Positions 10,901-20,706 of a stretch of 64,000 bases of DNA are shown here, piece after piece. The DNA lies in contig NC_091664.1 in the NCBI RefSeq assembly GCF_042453785.1, positions 30,986,501 through 31,050,500 on the forward strand, in the 5' to 3' direction. This DNA is from Malus domestica. Lineage: Eukaryota > Streptophyta > Magnoliopsida > Rosales > Rosaceae. A program made the position numbers and the translations under genes. Below the pieces are notes generated by a model that saw nothing but the letters and a program-made list of their open reading frames with translations, did not search any database and had not been told where the DNA came from. Each line of letters starts with the position of its first letter. The stretch's first letter is position 1.

Positions 10901-13900
10901 ATCTTCCATGAGCAGCATCACATGCTGCAACAACAGCTTCTGTGTTTTCTCGTAATACATCAGCTCTGTTTAGAATCACATTTCTTCAGAATATGCATAC
11001 ATTTGGAAACACTCTAATATGGGGGCATATCAAAAGTAAACCCTAAAATTAACAAAAGAATTTCTGACATTCATAAGGGTAAAATTTATTTTGCTGACAA
11101 GACAAGCACAAAACAAAATCTTAAAATTAAATGATACAAAAGGTTTTCAGCAAAGGTGAAATTTTAGACATCAAAGTAACATAATCAAGAGACAAGACCT
11201 CACCTAAAATTCTTAGAGATGTTTGAAGGACTTGCTGCATCATTTGCCTTCCCTTGAATTGAAAGGGCTTTTGTAGCAACCCTCTGAGGTGAATATGGCA
11301 TAAGCAAGCCACCTTGACCATCACTCTCTTGAGCTGTTTCTGCAGCTGCAGCACCAACTGCAATTGCTGCAGCAACAGAATCGGCTGCATAGTGACCATC
11401 GAGGTTGCACATAATCCATTCAATGGCCTTCTTCACTTCAGCAGCCCGCACTAGATGTGCCTGCATTCACTAAAATAAATCATATGACATCACACTCAAA
11501 TAGTGGTTGACGCTTAAAGAAAATAGACAAGAACTTAGATGAAGCTAGCACAACAAAAAATGAATGAAATACAGCACATATGCCATCTGATAATAGCTTA
11601 TCGAACAATCTAAAAACAGATAATGTATGTATGATGAGTTGATGTGACAGTACCCGTTCTTTTATAAGAACCGTTACACTTAAAACCGGTTGTTTACCCT
11701 AATGCTACCAAATGAATTCTACTGATAGACTGAAATATTAATGAAGGAGTAGGAGTGACCAAAATGTACACAGGCGAGAAAACGTGTCTATCATTTCTTT
11801 ACTCGCATTAGGGTTAAAGAAAATATCTGTAATTGATTCAGCTGGCTCTCAAGTGGTTGAAAAATTACAAGAAGTGATATTATGTGCTTCAAATTAGTGA
11901 ATTAGTCAATGGTTTGCAACTTGCAAGAAACAAAATATATAAAGGACAAAAGGACAATCATAGTGCCTTAAAAAGTTCTGTTTACAGCGTAGTAAAACAT
12001 GTAATTAGTTTATGTAGTTGCAACAGGGAACAAAAATTGTAGTAGAAATAAATAAAAGTTGGTGATAAATTGAACTGGATGCTTAAATATTTAAGCTCAG
12101 TAATGAGTGGGAAATTGACTATTTTGCATCATAGACAACCCCAAGCCAAATCTATCTTCAAGCTAAGCCTAAGCTGTTCATCGAGGAGAAAAGCTTGTAC
12201 GTTGTATCCATCCCCCAATCACTGATAATCATTAGAAATGTCAAATTTAACTTCTAGATGCACACTAAATTACAATAAAACGAACAGTTAGTATACTGGG
12301 AATTCAACAAACTAATAATAAAGCATTTTTTTTGTCAACCATACAATGCCTAGAAAACAATACAAGAATAGTCTAGAACACATACCCTTACAATCAGAAA
12401 AATAGCACTTAAAAGTTGAACAAAGCTTTCAGATGACAGGCTCCTCAACTTGCTCGCAAGTGATGCGCCAAAACCTAAAAAACATGTTTAAAAGATCAAA
12501 GACAAATTCATCTGTAAAAAATGGTACAAAAAGAAAAGAACAAGACAGAATGTAAACATAAAAATTGAGAATTATAACATCTACTTTTTCTCCTATATTA
12601 GGTGTAATTCTCAGTCATAGGCATAGATGATAGACAAGATTACAAATTTCTCACCATCTGCATCAACTATTCGCTCCCCTGGTGTAAAATCTGACTCCAG
12701 TGGTCGCGAAACAAGAATGGGAAGCAGCTCTGCAACGGCATTTTTGATAGCAGACTTCATGTCAGCTGTAAGTTGATCACGATATAACCTCAACACAGAA
12801 GGGAGCTTGGCCTGAAAGTAAAAGAATACCATCTTTACTTAAAAGATCACCAAAGGTACTCACTGATCATGGAAAGAACTAAACTTCATCCCAAAGGAAG
12901 AACTATATATACAACAACAACAACAAAACCTTTTCCCACTAAGTGGGGTCGGCTATAAAGGAAGAACTATATATATGTTGAAAAATATTAGGTTTGACAA
13001 ACCGATAATTACTCACTGTTCTAAGCAACCCAATAATGACAGGAAGAAGACGATCTTGAAAATTGGAGGTTTCTTCATCATCCAACTTAATCTGCTGATA
13101 CAAAAATAACGGTGATCAGTTCACATGTAAAGGCTACAAAACTTAATTATCTGCTTTTCCGATCAGTGGAGAGCAGCTCCTCGCAGGAGAGAAAAGACTT
13201 GTAATGAAGTAAAGAAATATTGTGGCATTTAAGAAAAAGACTTGAGCTTACTTCACCATCTTCTCCGTTCATCAGACTAGATGCCCTTGCTTTCGCTCTG
13301 GATATAATTATAACATCTGTATCTCCAGCATCGTGTATTGAAGCACGCATAAACTCTGCAGAAAGAATGCTACAAGAATAAATTTAATAAGTTACTATAA
13401 ACATGCCTCATATCATATTATTCCATTTGAAAGACTGAAAAACGTTAATTCCAATATTTTGGTCAATAGAAGCCAAACTGGATGAAGAAAAGCATATCTA
13501 TTTCAGACTCTCGGAAGAAAAAATTAAAAGCTGCCAACCCCAGTCCCAAAATATTGAACCGCATATATTTAAAACGAGAAGGACAAAAATAATTATGGAA
13601 TCAGAATTAAAAAAAATCAAAAGCAACTCAAACGGTGTCACTTATTTCACTAAAAATAGTGTCACTGCAACAGGAAAACATACCTGTTTATGGATTCAAT
13701 TGAAGCTGCTACGCGATCCCTAAGGTGATGGAAGCAATGTAGACCAGTAAGCTCGTCTCCATCCTATTAAACGCATTGGCATCAATAAGGTACAAAAAAA
13801 GTGTAGTCCAGTAAACTATTCCTTGTTTTAGTACTAGTTTGTGGGGGCAGATCAAACATAACATAAATAAAAAAATACCAGCAAATGCTGTAAATCGTCT

Positions 13901-15259
13901 GTGACGTCCAAGGCTCCAGCACAATCTGCAGAGGCAACAAGCTGTATGACAGAAAATGTAAATCAACTTATATCAAGAAACTTGCTACTTATAAAAATGA
14001 CAAGTATACACTTTTACGCAACTCCTCAAATGAAAATCATGAGCATTTCTTATAGAAAGGGATGATAAACAAGCCACTAATCATCTGAACAGGTTGGGGA
14101 TAAAATTGCAACAAAAGACTTGTGTGGATTATAATTTAAACTAGTTGGGCAACAAATTCAAAACCTATCATTGAATCCGAATCAAACTACTAAAAACGCC
14201 ACCGAGTGCATATCAGTGCTTTAAATTGGCCCTTACTAGTATTTGCAAGAAACGTAAATGGTCATCAAGTTTTATGCTACGAACCGATTTTCAAATGAAG
14301 TGAATCTACTACGAAAACAAAGATAAAATCCAACATCGCAAATTGGCGATTCTTGATGAAGTGAATTCTAGACCAAATAGCTACTAATTATCAAAACATG
14401 CACAATTCGGTACACTACAAAACCGAAAGAAAGATATCGAAGCGCAATGCAATACCAGTTTAAGTGCCGAAAGAGCTTGATTAACATATAAAATGAGCCT
14501 CAATTTCTGCTGCAGAGCCAACAAATTGCTCCTGGTTTCATTCAAATCATGAATCTGCGTTGCGCACTCGACCAAATCGACATCCAAGAGCAGAATCGTC
14601 TCCTTGAGCTCTCGAATCCGACCGCACCCCTCGACGATCTTGACATTCAAGTCCTCCAGCTGCCCCTGCGCCTCAAAGAAGGAGTTGGAACGGAGTGAGA
14701 TCTCCTTCACCAAGTGAAGCTCCACCACGTCCAAGTAATGCGACAGCTTCTCCTGCAGCCCCAGGTTCTCTGAGACGTTCGTGAACGGGCAAGCCGACCG
14801 GAACGTGGCGCCATCCTCCAGGGCGAAGTCCTCCTTGAAATAGAGCGCCGGAACCTCCCGGAGGCAAGCGACGAGAGCTTCGCCTTGGCCACCGATGGAA
14901 TCGACGTCGGATTTCTCCTTCTTCACGTGGTTGATGATGTCCTCGAAGCGGTTGTAGTGATCGGAGACGGAGGCGAGGTAGGGCTGGAAGTCGGATCGGG
15001 TCACGGCGTCGGACGCAGATTTCGGCACGAGAGGTGCGAATTCGGGCGGGGCAACGGAGGCGGAGGAGGACCACCAGCCGACCCAGGAGGAGGCGTCGGA
15101 GGCATTGGGGTTGTTGAGGATGGAGGCGAGGCTCTGGCTGGTGTTGGGGTCGGATATGGAATTGGATCGGCTGTTCAGCTTTCCGGGTCGGGCGTCCATG
15201 ATTACCATCTCTTTGTTGGAGGCATTGCTGCTGCTCTTGTAATTGTGGTTCTGGTTCAT
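7969..15259 (-). CDS. VPS54: Vacuolar protein sorting-associated protein 54 (GARP subunit)
   Basis: VPS54 is a subunit of the GARP complex (VPS51-54), which tethers endosome-derived vesicles at the trans-Golgi network. Eighteen exons were traced on the minus strand: 14456-15259, 13879-13941, 13684-13763, 13252-13369, 13017-13091, 12655-12811, 12386-12474, 11204-11460, 10794-10965, 10586-10669, 10079-10497, 9717-9870, 9334-9415, 9134-9213, 8600-8761, 8442-8509, 8191-8271 and 7969-8104. Together they give 3081 bases, 1026 residues, close to the Arabidopsis protein. Recognisable pieces are NTSQSLASILNNPNASDA, SWVGWWSSS and PPEFAPL at the N-terminus, coiled-coil segments around residues 180-260, and a conserved C-terminal domain ending SIPNWGQLDEFLVQRF. 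All junctions are GT-AG and in frame, so the gene looks intact. A 45-bp LINE scrap sits in the intron at 12812-13016. Confidence 0.93.
12912..12956 (-). mobile_element. Severely truncated RTE LINE tail, 45 bp
   Basis: This is a 45-bp insert that reads on the minus strand as the last bases of the plant RTE LINE also seen at 51.1 kb and 56.2 kb (GCCGACCCCACTTAGTGG), ending in (TTG)n. It is flanked by a perfect 19-bp direct repeat, aaaggaagaactatatata, at 12893-12911 and 12957-12975. The insert lies inside a VPS54 intron. It is an extreme 5' truncation with an intact target site duplication. Confidence 0.9.
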
Positions 15260-16764
15260 GAGCGAGTCGGGTGAGTCGACTCGGGGCGAGTGGGATAAAC
15301 CCTACGACGGAGGAGGGGAATGCGTGTGCTGGTGGTGGATCTGGGATTTGGTGTTGTTGCAGGTGATCATATCTCTCTCTCGTGTGGGATCTGGGAAGGA
15401 GGAAGGTGAGTGGAGGAGAAAATGGTAATTTAATTGATAAAATCGCAGAAGAGACGGGACGAGGTGGTGTTCGTGATGATGGTTCGTAAATTATGACAGG
15501 GCAAAACCGGGCCGACCCGGCTTGGCAGGAATTGGTGTGAATGAAAAGCTGGTTTTGCAATTTGAAGCCCAATAAGTTTTTATCCAATTACTATGGGTTG
15601 TGGGCCTAGGCCCAATTTATTTTTCCTTTCTTTTGTTTTTTTTGTTTTTATTCGAGCATCCTAATTTAAGAAGATTCGAACTTGAATGCTAGCTTGTATT
15701 CTTGTAGGTCTTTCTCTACCCCTTTAGATTCCAACAATTCCCGCTAGCTTGTATTCTTGTACTTAAACTCACAAATCTCATTATTCTTGGAGTCCAGTCT
15801 CAGCCACGAAAAATGTTTTAAGTGCAATTTGACAACCTTCCTTGCACTAGGACTCTACGTATAGTGGTGGCATCACAAATAAATCATGTATTGATGTGAC
15901 AAATTTAAAATGCATGATAGTACGTGATTGACTTAATACATTACCACTTAATTCTAAGTAGGGACGCCTCTTTAATGTGAAATGATCAGTACTATTATAA
16001 GTACCGATCAATCTTCCCTTCTTTTTTTTTTCTTTTTGATTTACGATGATTCTTTATTACGAGTTATAAGCAATACTTGGCAGGACAAAATTTTCCAAGC
16101 CTCAATTGACCAAATGTCATCAAGAATCATAGCATTGTTGAGAGATATAAACATCTCTTTGTCTCTCTTACGAATGCGATTAAACGTGAACTGTAGAATT
16201 ATCACAGGCCATACGACATACTTCCAATAACACCGATATTGTTTCCAACTTGATAATTACCACATGCACAATCCATCAGGTATACGGTCCATTTCCAACA
16301 ATACTGATATTGTCTCCAACTTGATAATTATCACATGCACAATCCATCAGATGTGAGGTTTTTATCACAAAATGCATCGGTGCTAGTTGGAGTGGGTTTA
16401 TGATATTTAAACTTTTATTTTCTCGTTGATACGGTCGATATGGGATATTTCAACATGAACATCCCTTAATTTTTGGAGCAATATCCTCATTGAAAGTGGG
16501 GTGTTGAATTCCCCCCGTTATCGCTACAAGTCGTTGGGTTGAACATTGAGTTACAGAACTAATGGGTGAGTTTCCACGAAACCTAGTTTTGGATCTCTCG
16601 ATCATGATTTGCTGACATGTTGTACTCGTTTGAGATTATTTGATGAATTTGGAAAAGTATGAATGAGTCGACTTTTGAGCCAACTGTAACTGCAGAGGGC
16701 TTTCGTTTTCTGACATTTTATATTTCAAGTAGATGCAAGACAAGACATCAACTTTTGATGCCTG
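15260..16764. other. Intergenic region between VPS54 and kinase copy 1
   Basis: The left 150 bases are the VPS54 5' leader and promoter. The block at about 15840-15960 recurs in diverged form at 18830-18920. At 16228-16352 a segment of about 70 bp is tandemly duplicated (core ccaacttgataatta). An NB-LRR relic lies at 16045-16165. No other gene is seen. Confidence 0.6.
16045..16165 (-). pseudogene. Short NB-ARC relic of the neighbouring CC-NB-LRR
   Basis: On the plus strand this reads like a shortened copy of parts of 23045-23320, the NB-ARC region of the CC-NB-LRR at 20.7-24.0 kb. Shared blocks include ttattacgagtt, gaccaaatgtcatcaagaa and gcattgttgag, in the same order but with the DNA between them deleted. 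It is far too short to function and shows that CNL sequence was once present here too. Confidence 0.7.
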
Positions 16765-17790
16765 ATGGGGTTTCTTGCACAGTTTATCTCGCGTTTCTTT
16801 TCTCCTCGGAGTAATGACGGTGATCAAAACAAGACCAGATCCAACCGCACAGCACAAAGCCAAAACCGGGCCTTTGCGGAAGACTTCTGCCGTCGCTTTT
16901 CACTCGGCGAGATGAGAGCAGCAACACAATGTTTCAGTAACAGCTTACGTATTGCTTCAGATGACAACGGCTCGGTGTACAAGGGTACTATCGGCAGCGA
17001 CAAAGTGGTTGCAATCAAACGCTTTGTGGGAGATTCAAAAGAGCAGTTCAGGACGGAGGTGCAGCTACTCTGCCAGCTGCGCCACCCAAACATTATCTCT
17101 ATCATCGGATTCTGCGAAGAAAAAGAAGAGTGCCTCATCGTTTACAACTACATGTCCAATGGTGCCCTCTCTAAGTACCTGGATGATCCCCTCGATAGGG
17201 ATCCAGTCCTACAGCTGTCGTGGAAGCAAAGGTTGAATATCTGCATCGGGGTGGCGAGTGCATTACAACACCTCCACACCGGGGTTAAGCGTTCTATTGT
17301 CCATCGATTTGTGAATAGTTCCAATATTCTATTGGATGAACAGTTCGTGCCAAAGCTTTCCGACTTTGGGAGGTGCATGACAGGCCCTCGTACTCTGTCG
17401 AATGGATTAATTAGATGGGACTCCGTGATGGTAAATGGTACATACGGTTATATTGCTCCAGAGGCTTTCTATGGTCAACTCACGGAAAAATCTGATGTCT
17501 TCTCATTTGGATTGGTGCTATTGGAAGCCTTGTGTGGAAAACCTCTGCCAGTAGATATTTATAATTCACTGAAAACGGGTGAAACTTCTCTTGATATGAT
17601 TGATCCATTTCTGACGAGACAAATAGCTCCGGACTGTTTGAAGAAATTTGTGGAAATCATCCAGAGATGTGTTCGCCCTAGCGGAGCTGAACGGCACTCA
17701 ATGGGGGAAGTGGAGGTGGAACTAGAGAGCGCACTGCAGCTGCAGGAAAGTGCAGACGCCGTCAAACACCCCTTCTCTATCAATTCCTGA
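16765..17790 (+). CDS. CrRLK1L-like cytoplasmic kinase, copy 1 (probable pseudokinase)
   Basis: This is a 341-residue intronless protein with no signal peptide, ectodomain or membrane span. The fold follows the FERONIA/CrRLK1L kinase domain: FSLGEMRAATQCF, VAIKRF (ATP lysine), [48 protein letters not shown]. The catalytic HRD is changed to HRF (IVHRFVNSSNILLD), so the catalytic aspartate is lost, while DFG is kept (LSDFGRCM). The glycine loop is also poor (SDDNGSVYKG). Phosphotransfer is unlikely; a scaffold role is possible. The frame closes early after QLQESADAVK. The conserved tail of the family (LSIPEINDAFSSLD to a stop near 17938) continues in another frame, so a shift near 17755-17765 removed about 50 residues. 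Confidence 0.75.
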   Translation: MGFLAQFISRFFSPRSNDGDQNKTRSNRTAQSQNRAFAEDFCRRFSLGEMRAATQCFSNSLRIASDDNGSVYKGTIGSDKVVAIKRFVGDSKEQFRTEVQLLCQLRHPNIISIIGFCEEKEECLIVYNYMSNGALSKYLDDPLDRDPVLQLSWKQRLNICIGVASALQHLHTGVKRSIVHRFVNSSNILLDEQFVPKLSDFGRCMTGPRTLSNGLIRWDSVMVNGTYGYIAPEAFYGQLTEKSDVFSFGLVLLEALCGKPLPVDIYNSLKTGETSLDMIDPFLTRQIAPDCLKKFVEIIQRCVRPSGAERHSMGEVEVELESALQLQESADAVKHPFSINS

Positions 17791-17939
17791 AATCAATGAT
17801 GCTTTCTCCTCGTTGGATATGCGTCCACGTACTCCACGCCATCCAGTAGTTAGCTCCACTGGGTCTGCTGACCTTGATTCAAATAGTTATGATCTTCCAG
17901 TACTTTGTGATGACAATAGCTTCGAACGAATACTCTAGC

Positions 17940-18284
17940 TGATAAACAATAATTTAGAGAAATGTGATGCTGTTAAGTATAGTTTGTCTTGTATTTTTTG
18001 TATTAGCTAGCACTTGTATTGTCACCAATCCAATATCTGCATTGATTAATTTGATTAATATACTTTCAAGCTACCAGTCGTTGGGTAATTGTATGTTGAG
18101 TTTGAGCTTTAATATGAAATTTTCAAGCTCATCTAATTCAATATTCATCGCTATAGCATTACGTGCATCCCAATCCAACTCAAAGGTTGCCCAGTTTCAA
18201 AGAAATTACTTGGGTTTGAATTTTCTCACTTTGTCTTTCAGTGTCAGCATTACCAACTTGCCATGTACACGCGTATGAGTAGCA
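17940..18284. other. Duplicated 3' flank of kinase copy 1
   Basis: This is non-coding DNA. The stretch 18070-18215 aligns with the flank of kinase copy 4 at 26950-26989, then 31088-31211, then 31483 onward. It lacks both the Helitron and the Cassandra LTR found there, so it serves as an empty-site reference for both insertions. Confidence 0.75.
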
Positions 18285-18480
18285 GGAATTATGCCGCTGA
18301 TTTTCACTGGCTGAGATCATTGTAGCCACCAAATGCTTCAGCGACAAGTCATATCGGTAATGGTACCTTGAGCTCAGTCTATAAATTAAGGGTACATCAA
18401 CGATGGTGCTACTGTTCCTCTCATCACGTTCTACGACTGGATGTCCAACGCTGACCTCTGTTCCAGCCTATTCCCAACAA
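18285..18480 (+). pseudogene. Kinase copy 2, remnant
   Basis: A short degenerate stretch matches the start of the kinase family. It resembles FSLAEIIVATKCFSDKSY, then a glycine-loop-like piece, GYINDGATV, and a jump to YDWMSNADLCSSLF. It contains frame changes and stops and lacks everything after the early kinase lobe. It lies between copies 1 and 3 and extends the tandem array. Confidence 0.65.
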
Positions 18481-19200
18481 CTGGTCGCGTGATCATAAAA
18501 ACGATCCACCACTGGTTCCCTGGAAGCAGAGACGAAATATATGTATTTGTTGATTCAAATGGAACGCATCTTTCATCAGTTTATCATGGTGGACCTAGTG
18601 GTTCTGCTTGTCGGAATTTTGACAAGGAAGAGACGAAGAAAATATTGAAGATCAAACCTTCTGTTTGTATTTTCACACTGGAGAGAGAGACATTGTTCTG
18701 TTTGTATTTCAAAAACTGAAAACAAAAAATTGAAGATCAAACAAGCCATTAGTTCTAACAAAAAGGAAAAATAATTAAAAGCTGGGCTACGGGAATGGTT
18801 CAATCTGGCAACTTCCTAGCACTGGGACCCTATGAACGTGGTGGTATCACAAGTAAATCATGCATTGATCATTGATGTGAGTAAATTAAAACACATGATA
18901 GTCTGTGATTGACTTAAAACACCGCCGCTGGTTCTATGTTTCTGTGAATGTGGGATATTATCCTATTGTATGGTTTCCACACAACCCTTCAATTATATAA
19001 AGCAGCAGGGACTTTCTCTTTGATGTGAATGCAGCTCGCATGTTTTGGATGGATCGGAAAAATCATATTGTTAACGGTTGAGTTGAGTTTCTCTTAAGTT
19101 AAAGTCTTGATCTTCTGGAAGGCTTTGAGTCTTGACACTGCTATTTGCAGCAGGTCTTCGAAGAAGAAACCAGCATGCTGCAGCTGGTTAATGATTTTGG

Positions 19201-19203
<3 letters not shown>
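18481..19203. other. Intergenic spacer with duplicated promoter block
   Basis: No gene is supported. The block at 18790-19010 contains phrases also found upstream of other copies (tggttcaatctggc, acaacccttcaattat; compare 24465-24600 and 25255-25400, and 15840-15960). It is probably the duplicated upstream region of the kinase array. Confidence 0.55.

Positions 19204-19270
<67 letters not shown>
19204..19270. repeat. (TC)n microsatellite, 67 bp
   Basis: An uninterrupted TC dinucleotide run lies about 40 bases upstream of the coding start of kinase copy 3. Confidence 0.97.
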
Positions 19271-19274
<4 letters not shown>

Positions 19275-19309
19275 ATCTATGTATTATAGGATGAGGAGGA
19301 TCACTTTGT

Positions 19310-20417
19310 GTGTCCACGTTTCGATGTGTGATTGGGTGTACTGTGCAGTCTGTCTCACATTTCTTCTCTCTTCGGAAGAAGAAACAAAAAGATTGGGCGT
19401 TTCCAGAAGAATTATGCCGTGGTTTTACACATGCTGAGATCAGTGCAGCAACTCAATGTTTCAACGAGAGCTTATGTATTGGTATGGGTAGCATTGGCTC
19501 AATATACAAAGGGTATATTAAGGTCTATGAGGGTGATGACAGGAAAAACGTCGTTGCAATCAAGGGCATTTCCAGAGTTTCAAAACAGGGAATGCGTGAG
19601 CTCAGGGCGGAGGTACAGCTGAGCTACTGTGACAGCTGCACCATCCCAACCTCACCTCTCATCGGATTCTGCCCATAAAATGTAGTGTATCATTGTCTAC
19701 GACTACATGCCCAACGGTTCCCTCTGTGATTACTCTTTGATCCTTCCAATATTAAAAATAAAGATCCCTTTCCCTTCCTTGACTTGGAAGCAAAGGCTGA
19801 AAATTTGTATTGGAATGGCGCGTTCAATACACTACCTCCACGCATGGGGTTGAGCATGCTGTCATCCATCGAGACATAAAATGCTCCAACATTATATTAG
19901 ACCAAAACTTGGTGCTCAAGCTTTCTGACATGGGGATTGCCAAGTTGGGTCCTCCTACCTTGTCAAATGCATTAATCAAATTGAACTCGGGGGTATCTGG
20001 TACAATAGGCTATCTTGATCTAGAGTATGCATTGTCCGGACAACTTACTGAAAAATCTGATCTCTTCTCATTCGCAATAGGCTATCTTGAAGTGTTGTGT
20101 GCCAAATCTTCTTCAACAGAGATACCTGAATGCGTGGACAAGGGTGAGACTTTCGCTGCTATGATTGATCCATTTCTGGTGGGAAAAGTAGCTCCACATT
20201 GTTTGAGAAAATTTATGAACATCGCTAATAGATGTGCACGCTGACAGGAGCTGGACAGCCCATGATGGGTGAAATGGAGGTGGAACTTGAGTGTGCACTG
20301 GAGCTGCAGGGGAGTGCAGATGCCATCAAGCAGCTCAAGGAGTCGGGGACAACTACAACCACTTCTCTTGCCCCTCCTCCTCCTCCTGCCCATGACATGG
20401 AAGACTATACCTACTAA
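19310..20417 (+). pseudogene. CrRLK1L-like kinase copy 3, broken
   Basis: Open pieces cover most of a kinase of this family but in different frames. The first is at 19310-19678 (DWAFPEELCRGFTHAEISAA, NVVAIKGI, ending before the hinge). The second is at about 19810-20244 (AVIHRDIKCSNIILDQNL, KLSDMGIAKLG, GTIGYLDLEYA, LTEKSDLFSF). The third is at about 20245-20417 (MMGEMEVELECALELQGSAD). Several frame changes and stops separate them. HRD is intact, but DFG is DMG. No in-frame ATG was found at the expected start. It lies upstream of, and convergent with, the CC-NB-LRR. Confidence 0.8.
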
Positions 20418-20706
20418 GATACATCATTTACTGAGATCAATGAAAATTTCTCAAATATATATTTGCGAGAGTGGCTGTGAGATTCATTTGGTACTGATTT
20501 GTTAGTGAATAGGAGTAGCTATTAGTTCTCACTACAAGAACATTACAAATGGTACAATGAAATAACCAATGAAGAAATAAACTCTTTTCTTTTACAGTAG
20601 CTATTACTTCTCACTACAAGAACATTACAAGAGGTACAATGAAATAACCAATGAAGAAATAAACTCTTTTCTTTTACATTCTTCAACAATTCTTACCGAA
20701 TTAACT
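20418..20706. repeat. Direct duplication between kinase copy 3 and the CNL
   Basis: A block of about 85 bp (around 20522-20600, containing cattacaaatggtacaatga and gaagaaataaactctttt) is repeated in direct orientation at about 20606-20680. The copies differ by only a few bases. It lies at the 3' ends of the convergent genes. Confidence 0.75.

Noticed and set aside
14673-15587. Long open frames on both strands over VPS54 exon 1
   Set aside because: They are GC-rich shadows of the true exon; their translations are arginine/proline- or glycine/valine-rich without any family match.
18441-18719. Open frame after kinase copy 2
   Set aside because: Only its first residues match the kinase family; the rest is unrelated spacer read through.
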